From: Arthrobacter sp. efr-133-R2A-120
Lineage (GTDB): Bacteria > Actinomycetota > Actinomycetes > Actinomycetales > Micrococcaceae
Reading direction: 5' to 3'
Length of the DNA: 53,216 nt
Assembly: GCF_030209835.1 (NCBI RefSeq)
Contig: NZ_JARVRF010000012.1
Coordinates: 1-53,216 of the forward strand
Shown piece after piece: positions 38,113 to 45,824 of the stretch. Each line of letters starts with the position of its first letter. Position 1 is the stretch's first letter. A program made the translations under genes and the position numbers. The notes under the pieces are model-generated. The model was not told where the DNA came from. It saw only the letters and a program-made list of their open reading frames with translations, and searched no databases.

Positions 38113-38139
38113 TTAGCACTCAACATGCCCAAGTGCTAA
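38113..38139. promoter_or_regulatory. CIRCE operator of hrcA-dnaJ
   Basis: TTAGCACTC (38113-38121), nine-base spacer AACATGCCC, AAGTGCTAA (38131-38139). Only one base differs from the classical TTAGCACTC-N9-GAGTGCTAA. A -10-like TAGACT (38147-38142, minus strand) would place the transcript start inside the element, as expected for HrcA repression. Confidence 0.93.
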
Positions 38140-38255
38140 CAAGTCTAGTATGAGCCACCTCGTTGTTAGCATTGGTACCGCTCGCGGCGAACATGATTCC
38201 CGCGCGGTCCTGCGGAATGCCACGGACCGTGACCGATCCCTTAGCGCAAAGTGGT

Positions 38256-39119
38256 GTGAAGACCGTGTCTTACGACAATTGGGGCCCGCAAGACCTCTCC
38301 TCGCCGGCCAAACGGCAACTGCCTGAAGTGCCCGTTGAACGCGGGATGGTTCTCGAGGACGTTCAGTCCGGTTGGGTCGGGGCCGTGACCAGGGTGGAGA
38401 AGTCCGGAGGCATGCACATTGTGGTGCTTGAGGACCGGCGGGGTAAGACCAAATCGTTCCGGCTCGGCTTCGGATTCCTGCTGGAGGGCCAAGCAGTGAA
38501 GCTCCTGCCGCCAGCGCCACGCCCGGCCGCCAAGGGCGCGCCGCAAGCAGGCAGGACGGCATCAGGTTCCGTCCGCGTCGCCGGACAGCGGGCCCAGGTC
38601 GCCAAGGCAAGCCGGATCTGGGTGGAAGGCAAGCACGACGCCGAACTCGTGGAAAAGGTGTGGGGAGACGATCTCCGGGTGGAGGGCATCGTCGTCGAGC
38701 CCTTGCACGGTGTGGACGATCTCAAGGCGGCCATTGCCGCGTTCTCCCCCGGTCCGGGCCGACGGCTCGGGATCCTGGTGGACCACTTGGTGCCGGATTC
38801 GAAGGAGTCGCGGATTGCTGCCGACGCCATGACGCTGCCGGGCGCCACGGGAAACGTCCTGATCGTCGGTCACCCCTATGTGGACGTCTGGCAGGCAATC
38901 CGGCCCAAAGTATTGGGGATCGAGCAATGGCCGACCGTCGCGCGGGGCACCGATTGGAAGACCGGCATCCTGAAGTCGTTCGGCTGGCCGCATGAGACGG
39001 CCGAAGACATCGGACTGGGGTGGCAAAAGCTTCTGGGCGCCGTCCACAGCTACGCCGATTTGGAAGCCTCTTTGCTGGGTCGCGTGGAGGAAGTCATCGA
39101 TTTCCTGACCGTTCCCTGA
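38256..39119 (+). CDS. DUF3097 family protein
   Basis: About 287 residues. It matches the actinobacterial DUF3097 family, with VERGMVLEDVQSGWVGAVTRVEKSGGMHIVVLEDRRGKTKSFRLG followed by a Toprim-like stretch. That stretch includes ASRIWVEGKHDAELVEKVWGDDLRVEGIVVEPLHG and LGILVDHLVPDSKESRIA; the Glu and Asp-x-Asp-like residues recall Toprim metal sites. The function is unknown; nucleic-acid binding is possible by fold. GTG codons at 38256 and 38265 are both plausible starts, and neither has a clear ribosome binding site. It is divergent from hrcA. Confidence 0.78.
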   Translation: MKTVSYDNWGPQDLSSPAKRQLPEVPVERGMVLEDVQSGWVGAVTRVEKSGGMHIVVLEDRRGKTKSFRLGFGFLLEGQAVKLLPPAPRPAAKGAPQAGRTASGSVRVAGQRAQVAKASRIWVEGKHDAELVEKVWGDDLRVEGIVVEPLHGVDDLKAAIAAFSPGPGRRLGILVDHLVPDSKESRIAADAMTLPGATGNVLIVGHPYVDVWQAIRPKVLGIEQWPTVARGTDWKTGILKSFGWPHETAEDIGLGWQKLLGAVHSYADLEASLLGRVEEVIDFLTVP

Positions 39120-39221
39120 TGATTACCTGCCTCGGGCACGGTGGTTGGTCGGCTGATCGCGTGCCGAGCAAGTATTCTGGGACAGCAACACTGCACCGAT
39201 AGATACTCGAAGGAAGAAACT

Positions 39222-39635
39222 GTGGCAGACAACGCTCCTGACGATCGGGACGGCGCCTCGGGCCAGTCCCAGTACCACGGCGTTCCTGCCAACGCGCTGC
39301 CCTTGACCGCCTCGGAAGACCGGCAGTGGGCAACCCTGGCGCACTTCGGAGGGATCCTCGGCTGCGTGCCTTCGCTCCTGATCTACTTGATCTTCCGCGA
39401 ACGTGGCCCGTTCACGGCCCAGGAATCCAAGGAGGCGCTGAACTTCACGTTGCCCCCGACGATTGCGGCAGTGCTCGCCAACATCCTGGTCTTGCTCCCG
39501 GTGGTGGGAAACCTGTTCGCTGTCCTTGCCACGGGAATCTGGGTCGCAGTGACCTGCTTCTCGGTGTCGGCCGGAATCCGCGTGAACCACGGACAGCCGC
39601 ACCGCTACCGCTTCAACCTGCGCTGGATCAAGTAG
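39222..39635 (+). CDS. DUF4870 family membrane protein
   Basis: 137 residues. A polar N-terminus precedes the DUF4870 core (ASEDRQWATLAHFGGILGCVPSLLIYLIF, KEALNFTLPPTIAAVLANILVLLPVVGNLFAVLATGIWVAVTCFSVSAGIRVNHGQPHRYRFNLRWI), giving three membrane spans. The HFGGILG and EALNFQ/T motifs are typical. The function is unknown. GTG 39222 has GAAGGAAG six bases upstream. It converges with hemW. Confidence 0.85.
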   Translation: MADNAPDDRDGASGQSQYHGVPANALPLTASEDRQWATLAHFGGILGCVPSLLIYLIFRERGPFTAQESKEALNFTLPPTIAAVLANILVLLPVVGNLFAVLATGIWVAVTCFSVSAGIRVNHGQPHRYRFNLRWIK

Positions 39636-39675
39636 AGGGTCTTCGCGATCCCTGTGCCGGTTCCCGCGCCGGACA

Positions 39676-40905
39676 TTAGTCCGGAAGGATCCGGCGGACC
39701 ACGGCATCCGCGAGTAGCCGGCCCTTGAGTGTCAGGATCAGCCGTCCTTGGAAGGCTGCTCCAGGCTCAACCAGGCCGTCCGCGATGAGGCCCGCGACGG
39801 CGTGGCGACCCACCTTGTCGAGGGCATCGACCTGCAGCCCGGTGCCGAGGCGCGCCTCCAGCATGATGCGTTCCACTTCCCGGGTTCCGGCGTCGAGCGT
39901 TTCGCGGCCAGCGGCGGGCGAGACTCCGCTACCGAGCCTGTTGGCATAGGCGGTGGGGTGTTTGACGTTCCACCAGCGGACGCCGCCCATGTGGGAATGC
40001 GCGCCGGGTCCGATTCCCCACCAATCGTCCCCCCGCCAGTAGGCAAGGTTGTGTTTGCATGCCTGTTCCGGTGTGCGGGACCAATTGCTGACTTCGTACC
40101 AGTCCAGCCCGGCGGCTCTGATCAGCTGATCGGCGAGTTCGTACTTGGCGGCGTGGTCGTCGTCGTCGATCCCGGGCACTTCTCCGCGCCGGATCTGTGC
40201 CGCGAGCTTGGTGCCTTCTTCCACGATCAGCGCGTAGGCACTGATGTGGTCCGGACCGTAGGACAAAGCAGTCTCCAAGGACGTCTGCCAATCAGCCATG
40301 GACTCGCCCGGAGTGCCGTAGATGAGGTCGAGGCTCACGGCAAGGCCGGCGTCGCGCGCCCACTGGACAACCAAGGGAACCCGGCTGGGTGTGTGCGTAC
40401 GGTCCAGGACTTTGAGCACGTGCGGGACCGCCGACTGCATGCCAAAGGAAATCCGGGTGAAGCCGGCGTCGGCGAGCAGTTGGAGGGATTCCGGCGTCAC
40501 GGAGTCCGGGTTCGCTTCAGTGGTGACTTCGGCTCCCGCTTCCAGTCCCCAGTGCCCGACGGCGGCCGTCAGGATGCGTGCGAGATCTTCAGCAGGCAGC
40601 AGTGTCGGTGTGCCGCCGCCGAAGAACACTGTGCTCAGGGGCCGCTGAGGCAGCCCTGAGGCTTCCATGGCCCGGACGGCGAACTCCACTTCCGAAATGG
40701 CGGTGGACGCGTAGGCGTCCTGGGAGGCGCCGCCACCAAGCTCGGTGGCAGTGTAGGTGTTGAAATCGCAGTATCCGCAACGCACGGCGCAGAAGGGTAT
40801 GTGGACGTATAGTCCGAACTTGCGTGAATCGACGCCGTCGAGCACCTGCGGCGGCAAGAGGCCGTCCGCGGGTGCCGGATCCCCGAGGGGAAGAACGCTA
40901 GGCAC
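39676..40905 (-). CDS. hemW: Radical SAM heme chaperone HemW
   Basis: 409 residues. The 4Fe-4S-binding CAVRCGYCDF (CX3CX2C) lies near residue 38, followed by TVFFGGGTPTLLPAEDL, RISFGMQSAVPHVLKVLDRTH and LDLIYGTPGESMADW. The C-terminal HemN_C domain contains HNLAYWRGDDWWGIGPGAHSH. Formerly called oxygen-independent coproporphyrinogen oxidase-like, the family is now regarded as a heme-binding chaperone that delivers heme to enzymes. That would fit the heme-rich respiratory complexes encoded here. GTG start after GGGGGGAA. Confidence 0.93.
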   Translation of the reverse strand: MPSVLPLGDPAPADGLLPPQVLDGVDSRKFGLYVHIPFCAVRCGYCDFNTYTATELGGGASQDAYASTAISEVEFAVRAMEASGLPQRPLSTVFFGGGTPTLLPAEDLARILTAAVGHWGLEAGAEVTTEANPDSVTPESLQLLADAGFTRISFGMQSAVPHVLKVLDRTHTPSRVPLVVQWARDAGLAVSLDLIYGTPGESMADWQTSLETALSYGPDHISAYALIVEEGTKLAAQIRRGEVPGIDDDDHAAKYELADQLIRAAGLDWYEVSNWSRTPEQACKHNLAYWRGDDWWGIGPGAHSHMGGVRWWNVKHPTAYANRLGSGVSPAAGRETLDAGTREVERIMLEARLGTGLQVDALDKVGRHAVAGLIADGLVEPGAAFQGRLILTLKGRLLADAVVRRILPD

Positions 40906-40983
40906 GGAATTCCCCCCGGGCCTGTCCTGTGCGCGCCGCTTCAGGGCGAGCCTGTCCCGCAGCGTTCCGGGCGAAAAGCCGCA

Positions 40984-42837
40984 TTACTTCTTGGCCTTGT
41001 CCTTGGATTCGTCGGTGGTCAGGGCGGCGATGAACGCTTCCTGTGGAACTTCCACGCGGCCCACCATCTTCATGCGCTTCTTGCCTTCCTTCTGCTTTTC
41101 CAGAAGTTTGCGCTTACGGGTGATGTCACCGCCGTAGCACTTGGCAAGGACGTCCTTGCGGATGGCGCGGATGCTCTCGCGGGCAATGATCCGCGAGCCG
41201 ATAGCGGCCTGGATGGGCACCTCGAACTGCTGGCGGGGAATGAGCTCGCGCAGCTTGCCAGTCATCATGACCCCGTAGGCGTAGGCCTTGTCACGGTGGG
41301 TGATGGCGCTGAAAGCGTCAACCTGCTCACCCTGGAGCATGATGTCCACCTTGACCAGGTCGGCGACCTGCTCGCCGTCGGCCTTCCAGTCCAGCGAACC
41401 GTAGCCTCGGGTCTTGGACTTGAGGATGTCGAAGAAGTCGAAGACGATTTCGGCCAGCGGCAAGCGGTAGCGGATTTCCACGCGGTCTTCGGAGAGGTAG
41501 TCCATGCCGCCCATGACGCCGCGGCGGCTCTGGCAGAGCTCCATGATGGCACCCACAAACTCATTGGGCGCCAGGATGGTGGCCGACACCATCGGCTCGC
41601 GGACCTCGGCGATCTTGCCCGTGGGGTACTCGCTGGGGTTGGTGACGTGGATGACCCGCTTGTCCTCCAGCGTGACCTCGTACTCAACGTTGGGAGCGGT
41701 GGAGATGAGGTCGAGGTTGTACTCGCGTTCGAGGCGCTCACGGGTGATTTCCAGGTGCAGCAGGCCAAGGAAGCCCACGCGGAAACCGAAGCCGAGGGCG
41801 GCAGACGTCTCCGGTTCGTAGACGAGCGCTGCGTCGTTGAGCATCAGCTTCTCAAGGGCATCCCGGAGCACGGGATAGTCCGTGCCGTCCAAGGGGTACA
41901 AACCGGAGAAGACCATAGGCTTGGCATCGGCGTAGCCGGCGAGGGACTCGGAAGCGGGCTTGGCCAGGTTGGTCACGGTGTCGCCGACCTTCGACTGGCG
42001 GACGTCCTTCACACCGGTGATCAAGTAGCCTACTTCGCCGACGCCCAGTCCCTTGGAGGGAGTGGGCTCCGGAGAGCTGACACCGATTTCCAGGAGTTCG
42101 TGCGTGGCACGGGTGGACATCATCTGGATCCGCTCGCGCGGGTGCAGCATGCCGTCCACGACACGGACGTAGGTGACCACGCCGCGATATGTGTCATACA
42201 CGGAGTCGAAGATCATGGCGCGGGCCGGTGCGCTGGGGTCGCCGACAGGGGCTGGAAGATCGCGGACGATCTTGTCCAGGAGGGCCTCCACGCCGACGCC
42301 GGTCTTGCCGGATACGCGAAGCACGTCCTCGGGGTCGCCGCCGATCAGGTTGGCGAGTTCCGCCGCATACTTTTCGGGCTGGGCGGCCGGGAGGTCGATC
42401 TTGTTGAGCACCGGAATGATGGTCAGGTTGTTTTCCATCGCCAGGTAGAGGTTGGCGAGGGTCTGGGCCTCGATGCCTTGCGCCGCGTCCACCAACAGGA
42501 CCGCACCTTCACAGGCCGCGAGGGAACGGGAAACCTCATAGGTGAAGTCAACGTGGCCAGGGGTATCGATCATGTTCAGGGCGTAGCTGGTGCCGTCAAG
42601 TTCCCAAGGCATGCGGACAGCCTGGGACTTGATGGTGATGCCGCGTTCGCGTTCGATATCCATGCGGTCCAGATACTGGGCCTTCATGTCGCGGGACTTA
42701 ACGACGCCGGTGTACTGCAACATGCGGTCGGCCAAGGTGGATTTACCGTGGTCGATGTGGGCGATGATGCAGAAGTTCCGGATGATGGCCGGATCTGTCG
42801 CGGCGGGCACCGGTGCGGTGCGGGCCATGGGAGACAC
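40984..42837 (-). CDS. lepA: Elongation factor 4 (LepA)
   Basis: A ribosome-associated GTPase that back-translocates or aids initiation under stress. 617 residues. G1 is [18 protein letters not shown]3 is [14 protein letters not shown]4 is [10 protein letters not shown]. The LepA-specific C-terminal domain includes [23 protein letters not shown] and [29 protein letters not shown]. The start is GTG 42837 with AAGGA seven bases upstream; ATG 42828 is an alternative. Upstream of hemW in the same direction, 78 bases apart. Confidence 0.97.
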   Translation of the reverse strand: MSPMARTAPVPAATDPAIIRNFCIIAHIDHGKSTLADRMLQYTGVVKSRDMKAQYLDRMDIERERGITIKSQAVRMPWELDGTSYALNMIDTPGHVDFTYEVSRSLAACEGAVLLVDAAQGIEAQTLANLYLAMENNLTIIPVLNKIDLPAAQPEKYAAELANLIGGDPEDVLRVSGKTGVGVEALLDKIVRDLPAPVGDPSAPARAMIFDSVYDTYRGVVTYVRVVDGMLHPRERIQMMSTRATHELLEIGVSSPEPTPSKGLGVGEVGYLITGVKDVRQSKVGDTVTNLAKPASESLAGYADAKPMVFSGLYPLDGTDYPVLRDALEKLMLNDAALVYEPETSAALGFGFRVGFLGLLHLEITRERLEREYNLDLISTAPNVEYEVTLEDKRVIHVTNPSEYPTGKIAEVREPMVSATILAPNEFVGAIMELCQSRRGVMGGMDYLSEDRVEIRYRLPLAEIVFDFFDILKSKTRGYGSLDWKADGEQVADLVKVDIMLQGEQVDAFSAITHRDKAYAYGVMMTGKLRELIPRQQFEVPIQAAIGSRIIARESIRAIRKDVLAKCYGGDITRKRKLLEKQKEGKKRMKMVGRVEVPQEAFIAALTTDESKDKAKK

Positions 42838-43041
42838 GCAGGGTCCTTACTGTCGATACTCACACGGCCGGACTCCGGACTGGCCTGGACCATTCCGGCC
42901 GATGCCGCATATCTGAACTAATAGTCTCCCATGAACACGACGCCGCTTGTGCACTGTGATCGGGCGCCGTCGCAATGTGGGAACGCATGGTGAGCAACTT
43001 GATGCGCGACGCGGCATGGCAATGGAAAGTACGGTGGAGCC

Positions 43042-43611
43042 ATGGCATCGGACACACATTTGCTTGGCAGGCTCCTCAAAGGCTCCTTGGGCTACCTTCG
43101 ACGGATCATAGGAGCCCCGGATGGCGCACCCGCTCGCCCATCCCCGAAAGCCGGGGCCGCGGCGACGGCGAGCCGGACACGGAACGCAAGCACCGGCGTC
43201 GGGCAGCTTTCACGCCCCTACCCGGGCGACTTCAGGGGCGCCGTGTCTCCGCGGTACGCCCCCAACCCCGACGGCAAACCAGACCCCGGAGAAATCGTGT
43301 GGTCCTGGGTCCCTTACGAAGAGGATTATTCCCAAGGTAAGGACCGGCCGGTCCTGCTGATTGGGCACGACGGCGGGTGGCTGCTGGGGCTGATGCTGAC
43401 CAGCAAAGACCACGACAACGGGCTCCATTCAGACGGCTACATCGACATCGGGACCGGCGCCTGGGACCCCCAAGGCCGGCCCAGTGAGGTCAAGGTAGAC
43501 CGGGTGGTTCGCGTCAATCCGGCGGACGTCCGGCGCGAGGGTGCCGTCCTCGACAAACGCACTTTCCAACTAGTGGCGCGTCGGCTCAACGGGCGACACG
43601 ATCCGGCATAG
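43042..43611 (+). CDS. PemK/MazF-fold protein without a partner antitoxin
   Basis: 189 residues. The first ~75 residues are basic and low in structure. The rest resembles the PemK/MazF fold (PGEIVWSWVPYEEDYSQGKDRPVLLIGHDGGWLLGLMLTSKDH and VKVDRVVRVNPADVRREGAVLDKRTFQLVARRL). In true toxins this fold is an mRNA interferase. No antitoxin-size gene lies directly before or after it, and the position between lepA and rpsT looks like a core locus. It may therefore be a housekeeping member, not a toxin. Starts with ATG 43042. Confidence 0.75.
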   Translation: MASDTHLLGRLLKGSLGYLRRIIGAPDGAPARPSPKAGAAATASRTRNASTGVGQLSRPYPGDFRGAVSPRYAPNPDGKPDPGEIVWSWVPYEEDYSQGKDRPVLLIGHDGGWLLGLMLTSKDHDNGLHSDGYIDIGTGAWDPQGRPSEVKVDRVVRVNPADVRREGAVLDKRTFQLVARRLNGRHDPA

Positions 43612-43641
43612 ACCCGAAATCCCCGGAAAAGCGCCGAGTCT

Positions 43642-43781
43642 GATAATATTTATGGCTGTGTGTCCGTGCAGGTCGACGGCCACTCATGGTTGGCTGCCAT
43701 AGGCATCCCCACGCCGCTCAGTCGATGGCCAACCTGAAAACCCTCTAGACCATTTCCGCATTAAAAAGAGAGTTCACACAC
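43642..43781 (+). promoter_or_regulatory. rpsT promoter and structured 5' leader
   Basis: GATAAT (43642-43647) inside an AT-rich TGATAATATTTAT stretch is the likely -10, giving a leader of about 125 bases. GGTTGGC (43688-43694) and GCCAACC (43728-43734) pair around a 33-base loop. A long structured leader would suit feedback control by S20. Only the pairing is directly visible. Confidence 0.4.
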
Positions 43782-44042
43782 GTGGCTAATATCAAGTCCC
43801 AGAAGAAGCGCATCCTCACCAACGAGAAGGCTCGCCTGCGTAACAACGCTGTCAAGTCTGAGCTGAAGACGGCCATCCGCGCCGTTGCCACCGCCGTTGA
43901 GTCCACGGACAAGGATGCCGCTGCAAAGGCTCTTGTTGCTGCCAGCCGTAAGCTGGATAAGGCTGTCAGCAAGGGCGTTATTCACAAGAACAACGCTGCA
44001 AACCGCAAGTCGGCGATCTCCAAAAAGGTCAACGCACTCTAA
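43782..44042 (+). CDS. rpsT: 30S ribosomal protein S20
   Basis: 86 residues, very basic, with the standard start [34 protein letters not shown] and end [21 protein letters not shown]. It binds 16S rRNA early in 30S assembly. GTG start at 43782 with AGAGAG upstream. Codon use is strongly biased to highly expressed codons, unlike the cassette that follows on the other strand. Confidence 0.97.
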   Translation: MANIKSQKKRILTNEKARLRNNAVKSELKTAIRAVATAVESTDKDAAAKALVAASRKLDKAVSKGVIHKNNAANRKSAISKKVNAL

Positions 44043-44072
44043 GGTTTTTCCAGTTCGACTGAGCTGAACGCG

Positions 44073-44103
44073 TGAGGCCGGCATCCATTGGGTGCCGGCC
44101 TCA
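44073..44103. terminator. Terminator shared by rpsT and the accessory operon
   Basis: TGAGGCCGGCA (44073-44083) and TGCCGGCCTCA (44093-44103) form an 11-bp stem with a nine-base loop. The stop codon of the minus-strand gene at 44101 lies inside the right arm, so this gene was joined directly onto the rpsT terminator. Confidence 0.85.
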
Positions 44104-44673
44104 GGTATTTAAGGCTGAGCTACCTGAGACGAGCAGGACGGAGTTCACGACGGCGACGATGAGGAAGAGCATCGCAAGGCGCCCGTTCGGGGCAACAAAC
44201 ACCTTCTTGGCAGCCGCAATGTAGATGGCCCCCGCGATCGTGCCGAACAGAATACGCACCCAGGCTTGACCGAGGAGACCGGGCGCTTCGGGCTGCAAAA
44301 ACAGACCCATGACGAGGACAGTGGCGATGAACGGGATTTGACCTAGAAGAACCCAAAACCAGCTGGCTCCAAAGGTGGGGCCATGTCCTTTGACGATGCC
44401 CTTGTATATAAGCCTCAATATGAGGGCTTGCAGAAACGATGCCAGGATACTCCAGGCAATGACGCCTACGCGGAGGAAGGTGAGGAGCACTTCTTGGCTC
44501 GAAAACTGGTTGTGTTCGGCATTTTCCGTGGCCAGCCGTCCAATACTCGGCCCCACAGCGAATTGGGCAGCAGCAGTGTATGCGAGCAGGAGGCAGATGA
44601 TCCAGACCGGGTTGATCTTCTTCGGGCTCTGCGGTGTGGGCTGATCGGACGTCTTTGGGCTCGTGGAGGTCAT
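44101..44673 (-). CDS. Small multi-span membrane protein of the accessory cassette
   Basis: 190 residues. A Thr/Pro/Lys-rich N-terminus (~20) is followed by about five hydrophobic segments: PVWIICLLLAYTAAAQFAVG, VLLTFLRVGVIAWSILASFLQALI, SWFWVLLGQIPFIATVLVMGLFL, VRILFGTIAGAIYIAAA, and LAMLFLIVAVVNSVLLVSG. The size and span pattern recall Yip1-like bacterial membrane proteins, but I do not recognise it firmly. It is last in the four-gene minus-strand operon, three bases behind the SpoIIM-like gene. In a bacteriocin setting it could contribute to export or self-protection; this is inference from context. Confidence 0.6.
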   Translation of the reverse strand: MTSTSPKTSDQPTPQSPKKINPVWIICLLLAYTAAAQFAVGPSIGRLATENAEHNQFSSQEVLLTFLRVGVIAWSILASFLQALILRLIYKGIVKGHGPTFGASWFWVLLGQIPFIATVLVMGLFLQPEAPGLLGQAWVRILFGTIAGAIYIAAAKKVFVAPNGRLAMLFLIVAVVNSVLLVSGSSALNT

Positions 44674-44676
44674 TAC

Positions 44677-45216
44677 TTACCTTTCGAGTAGTGCATGTTC
44701 GGCCCACTCGGCCAGGGCAGCCAGGAAGTAGAAGGTAGCTGCGGCGATGAGTACTTCGCGCATCTTGTGAGCCACGTGACGCCAACCGTGTTCTCCTCTG
44801 ACCGTTCCGAGAAGTGTTGGCCAAAATAGGCGTGCCCCGTGGATTGTGAGCGTCCACGCTACGATCTCGAGGGGAACGTGGACCGCGGTGAGCGCAACGG
44901 TCTGGTGAAGGCCAACAGCCGCTGTACTGGCAACCAGGCCCATCCCGAGCCAAAAGCCGTTGAGGATCATCATGACGATCGCACCGTAGTGGGTCAGGAA
45001 AAGAGCGAGAACAGCCAAGGAAGCGTTGTGCAGAAGTATTCCTGGCGCGCTAATCGAAGTCACGTCACTGCTGCTGCCCCACGTGAAGAGAGAAGCAAAA
45101 CCTATCCCGCAGGCCATGGCGATCAGAATTTTCAAGGAATCGGTGCCCAGATACGGGAAGTGGGAACGCACGGCTTTGAAAGGAGCGCGAACGCTATTGG
45201 TGAGACGACTGCTCAT
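44677..45216 (-). CDS. SpoIIM/DUF95-like integral membrane protein
   Basis: 179 residues with four to five spans. The part LFLTHYGAIVMMILNGFWLGMGLVASTAAVG followed by VHVPLEIVAWTLTIHGARLFW reproduces the SpoIIM-family pattern. That pattern is a small residue-rich span with NG-F-LG, then an H-x2-LE-x-A helix with a following AG/GA. DUF95/SpoIIM-like proteins are a constant part of circular bacteriocin clusters, where they act with an ABC ATPase in maturation, export or immunity. Its ATG overlaps the stop codon of the ATPase gene (45213-45216), so translation is coupled. Confidence 0.65.
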   Translation of the reverse strand: MSSRLTNSVRAPFKAVRSHFPYLGTDSLKILIAMACGIGFASLFTWGSSSDVTSISAPGILLHNASLAVLALFLTHYGAIVMMILNGFWLGMGLVASTAAVGLHQTVALTAVHVPLEIVAWTLTIHGARLFWPTLLGTVRGEHGWRHVAHKMREVLIAAATFYFLAALAEWAEHALLER

Positions 45217-45824
45217 TTTCGCGCTCCTGTTGGGCGCAGTTCGACTGTATCCTTTTGGCGGATCGCGAGATCGTAGTCGCTCCAGTGGTCATCCTCGTGT
45301 GTAGCCACGAGGACCAGTCGGCCTCTTCCTACGGCGAGGATTGACTGGCGTGCGACTAAAGAGGCTAGCTGGTCCAATCCGTTAAGGGGCTCGTCGAGAA
45401 GAAGGACATCGACGTTCCTGAGTGCCAAAGCTACTGTCAGAACAAGTCGCTGGCGCTGTCCGAGGGATAGGTCTGCGACCTTGGTTGGCATCATCAGTTC
45501 CGTCAGAAGATGATGCCCTTCATCTTCCGGCATCTCAGACGGGCCAATCAGCGGCCTGACCATATCCAAGTGTTCTTCTACCGTGAGGTAGTCGAGGGTA
45601 AGAAAGTCCGTGTCTAGATAGACCGCCGTGAAGTCCTTTCTCCACCGCTCGATTTCCGTGCACGACGTCGAGATCATACCGCCGAGGAGCTTGAGTAGCG
45701 TCGTTTTGCCGCATCCATTCGGCCCTCGAAGCGCAACAACGCCGCGGTCCGGAAGATCTACGGCAGCTCCGTCAAATATGACGTGGGATCCAAAGGCATG
45801 ATCGACACGCGCCAGAGATTTCAG
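45213..45824 (-). CDS. Stand-alone ABC transporter ATPase, probable CTG start
   Basis: 203 residues. Walker A is GPNGCGKTT (near residue 40), the signature is DLSLGQRQRL, Walker B is VDVLLLDEPLNGLD, and the switch His is in VATHEDDHW. It has no membrane domain, so it must pair with the adjacent membrane proteins. No ATG, GTG or TTG lies in frame upstream of Walker A, and starting at ATG 45677 would lose the P-loop. CTG 45824 gives MKSLARVDHAFGSHVIFDG, has GGAGG (45835-45831) four bases upstream, and overlaps the preceding stop (CTGA). A truncated gene is the alternative, but the intact domain order argues against it. Confidence 0.8.
   Translation of the reverse strand: MKSLARVDHAFGSHVIFDGAAVDLPDRGVVALRGPNGCGKTTLLKLLGGMISTSCTEIERWRKDFTAVYLDTDFLTLDYLTVEEHLDMVRPLIGPSEMPEDEGHHLLTELMMPTKVADLSLGQRQRLVLTVALALRNVDVLLLDEPLNGLDQLASLVARQSILAVGRGRLVLVATHEDDHWSDYDLAIRQKDTVELRPTGARK

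Noticed and set aside
41296..42921. 541-codon antisense frame over lepA
   Set aside because: Opposite an intact LepA; the shadow follows third-position GC bias.
43042..44042. Toxin-antitoxin pair formed by the PemK-like gene and a neighbour
   Set aside because: The next gene is rpsT and the upstream gene is lepA on the other strand; no antitoxin-size frame with a ribosome binding site was seen.
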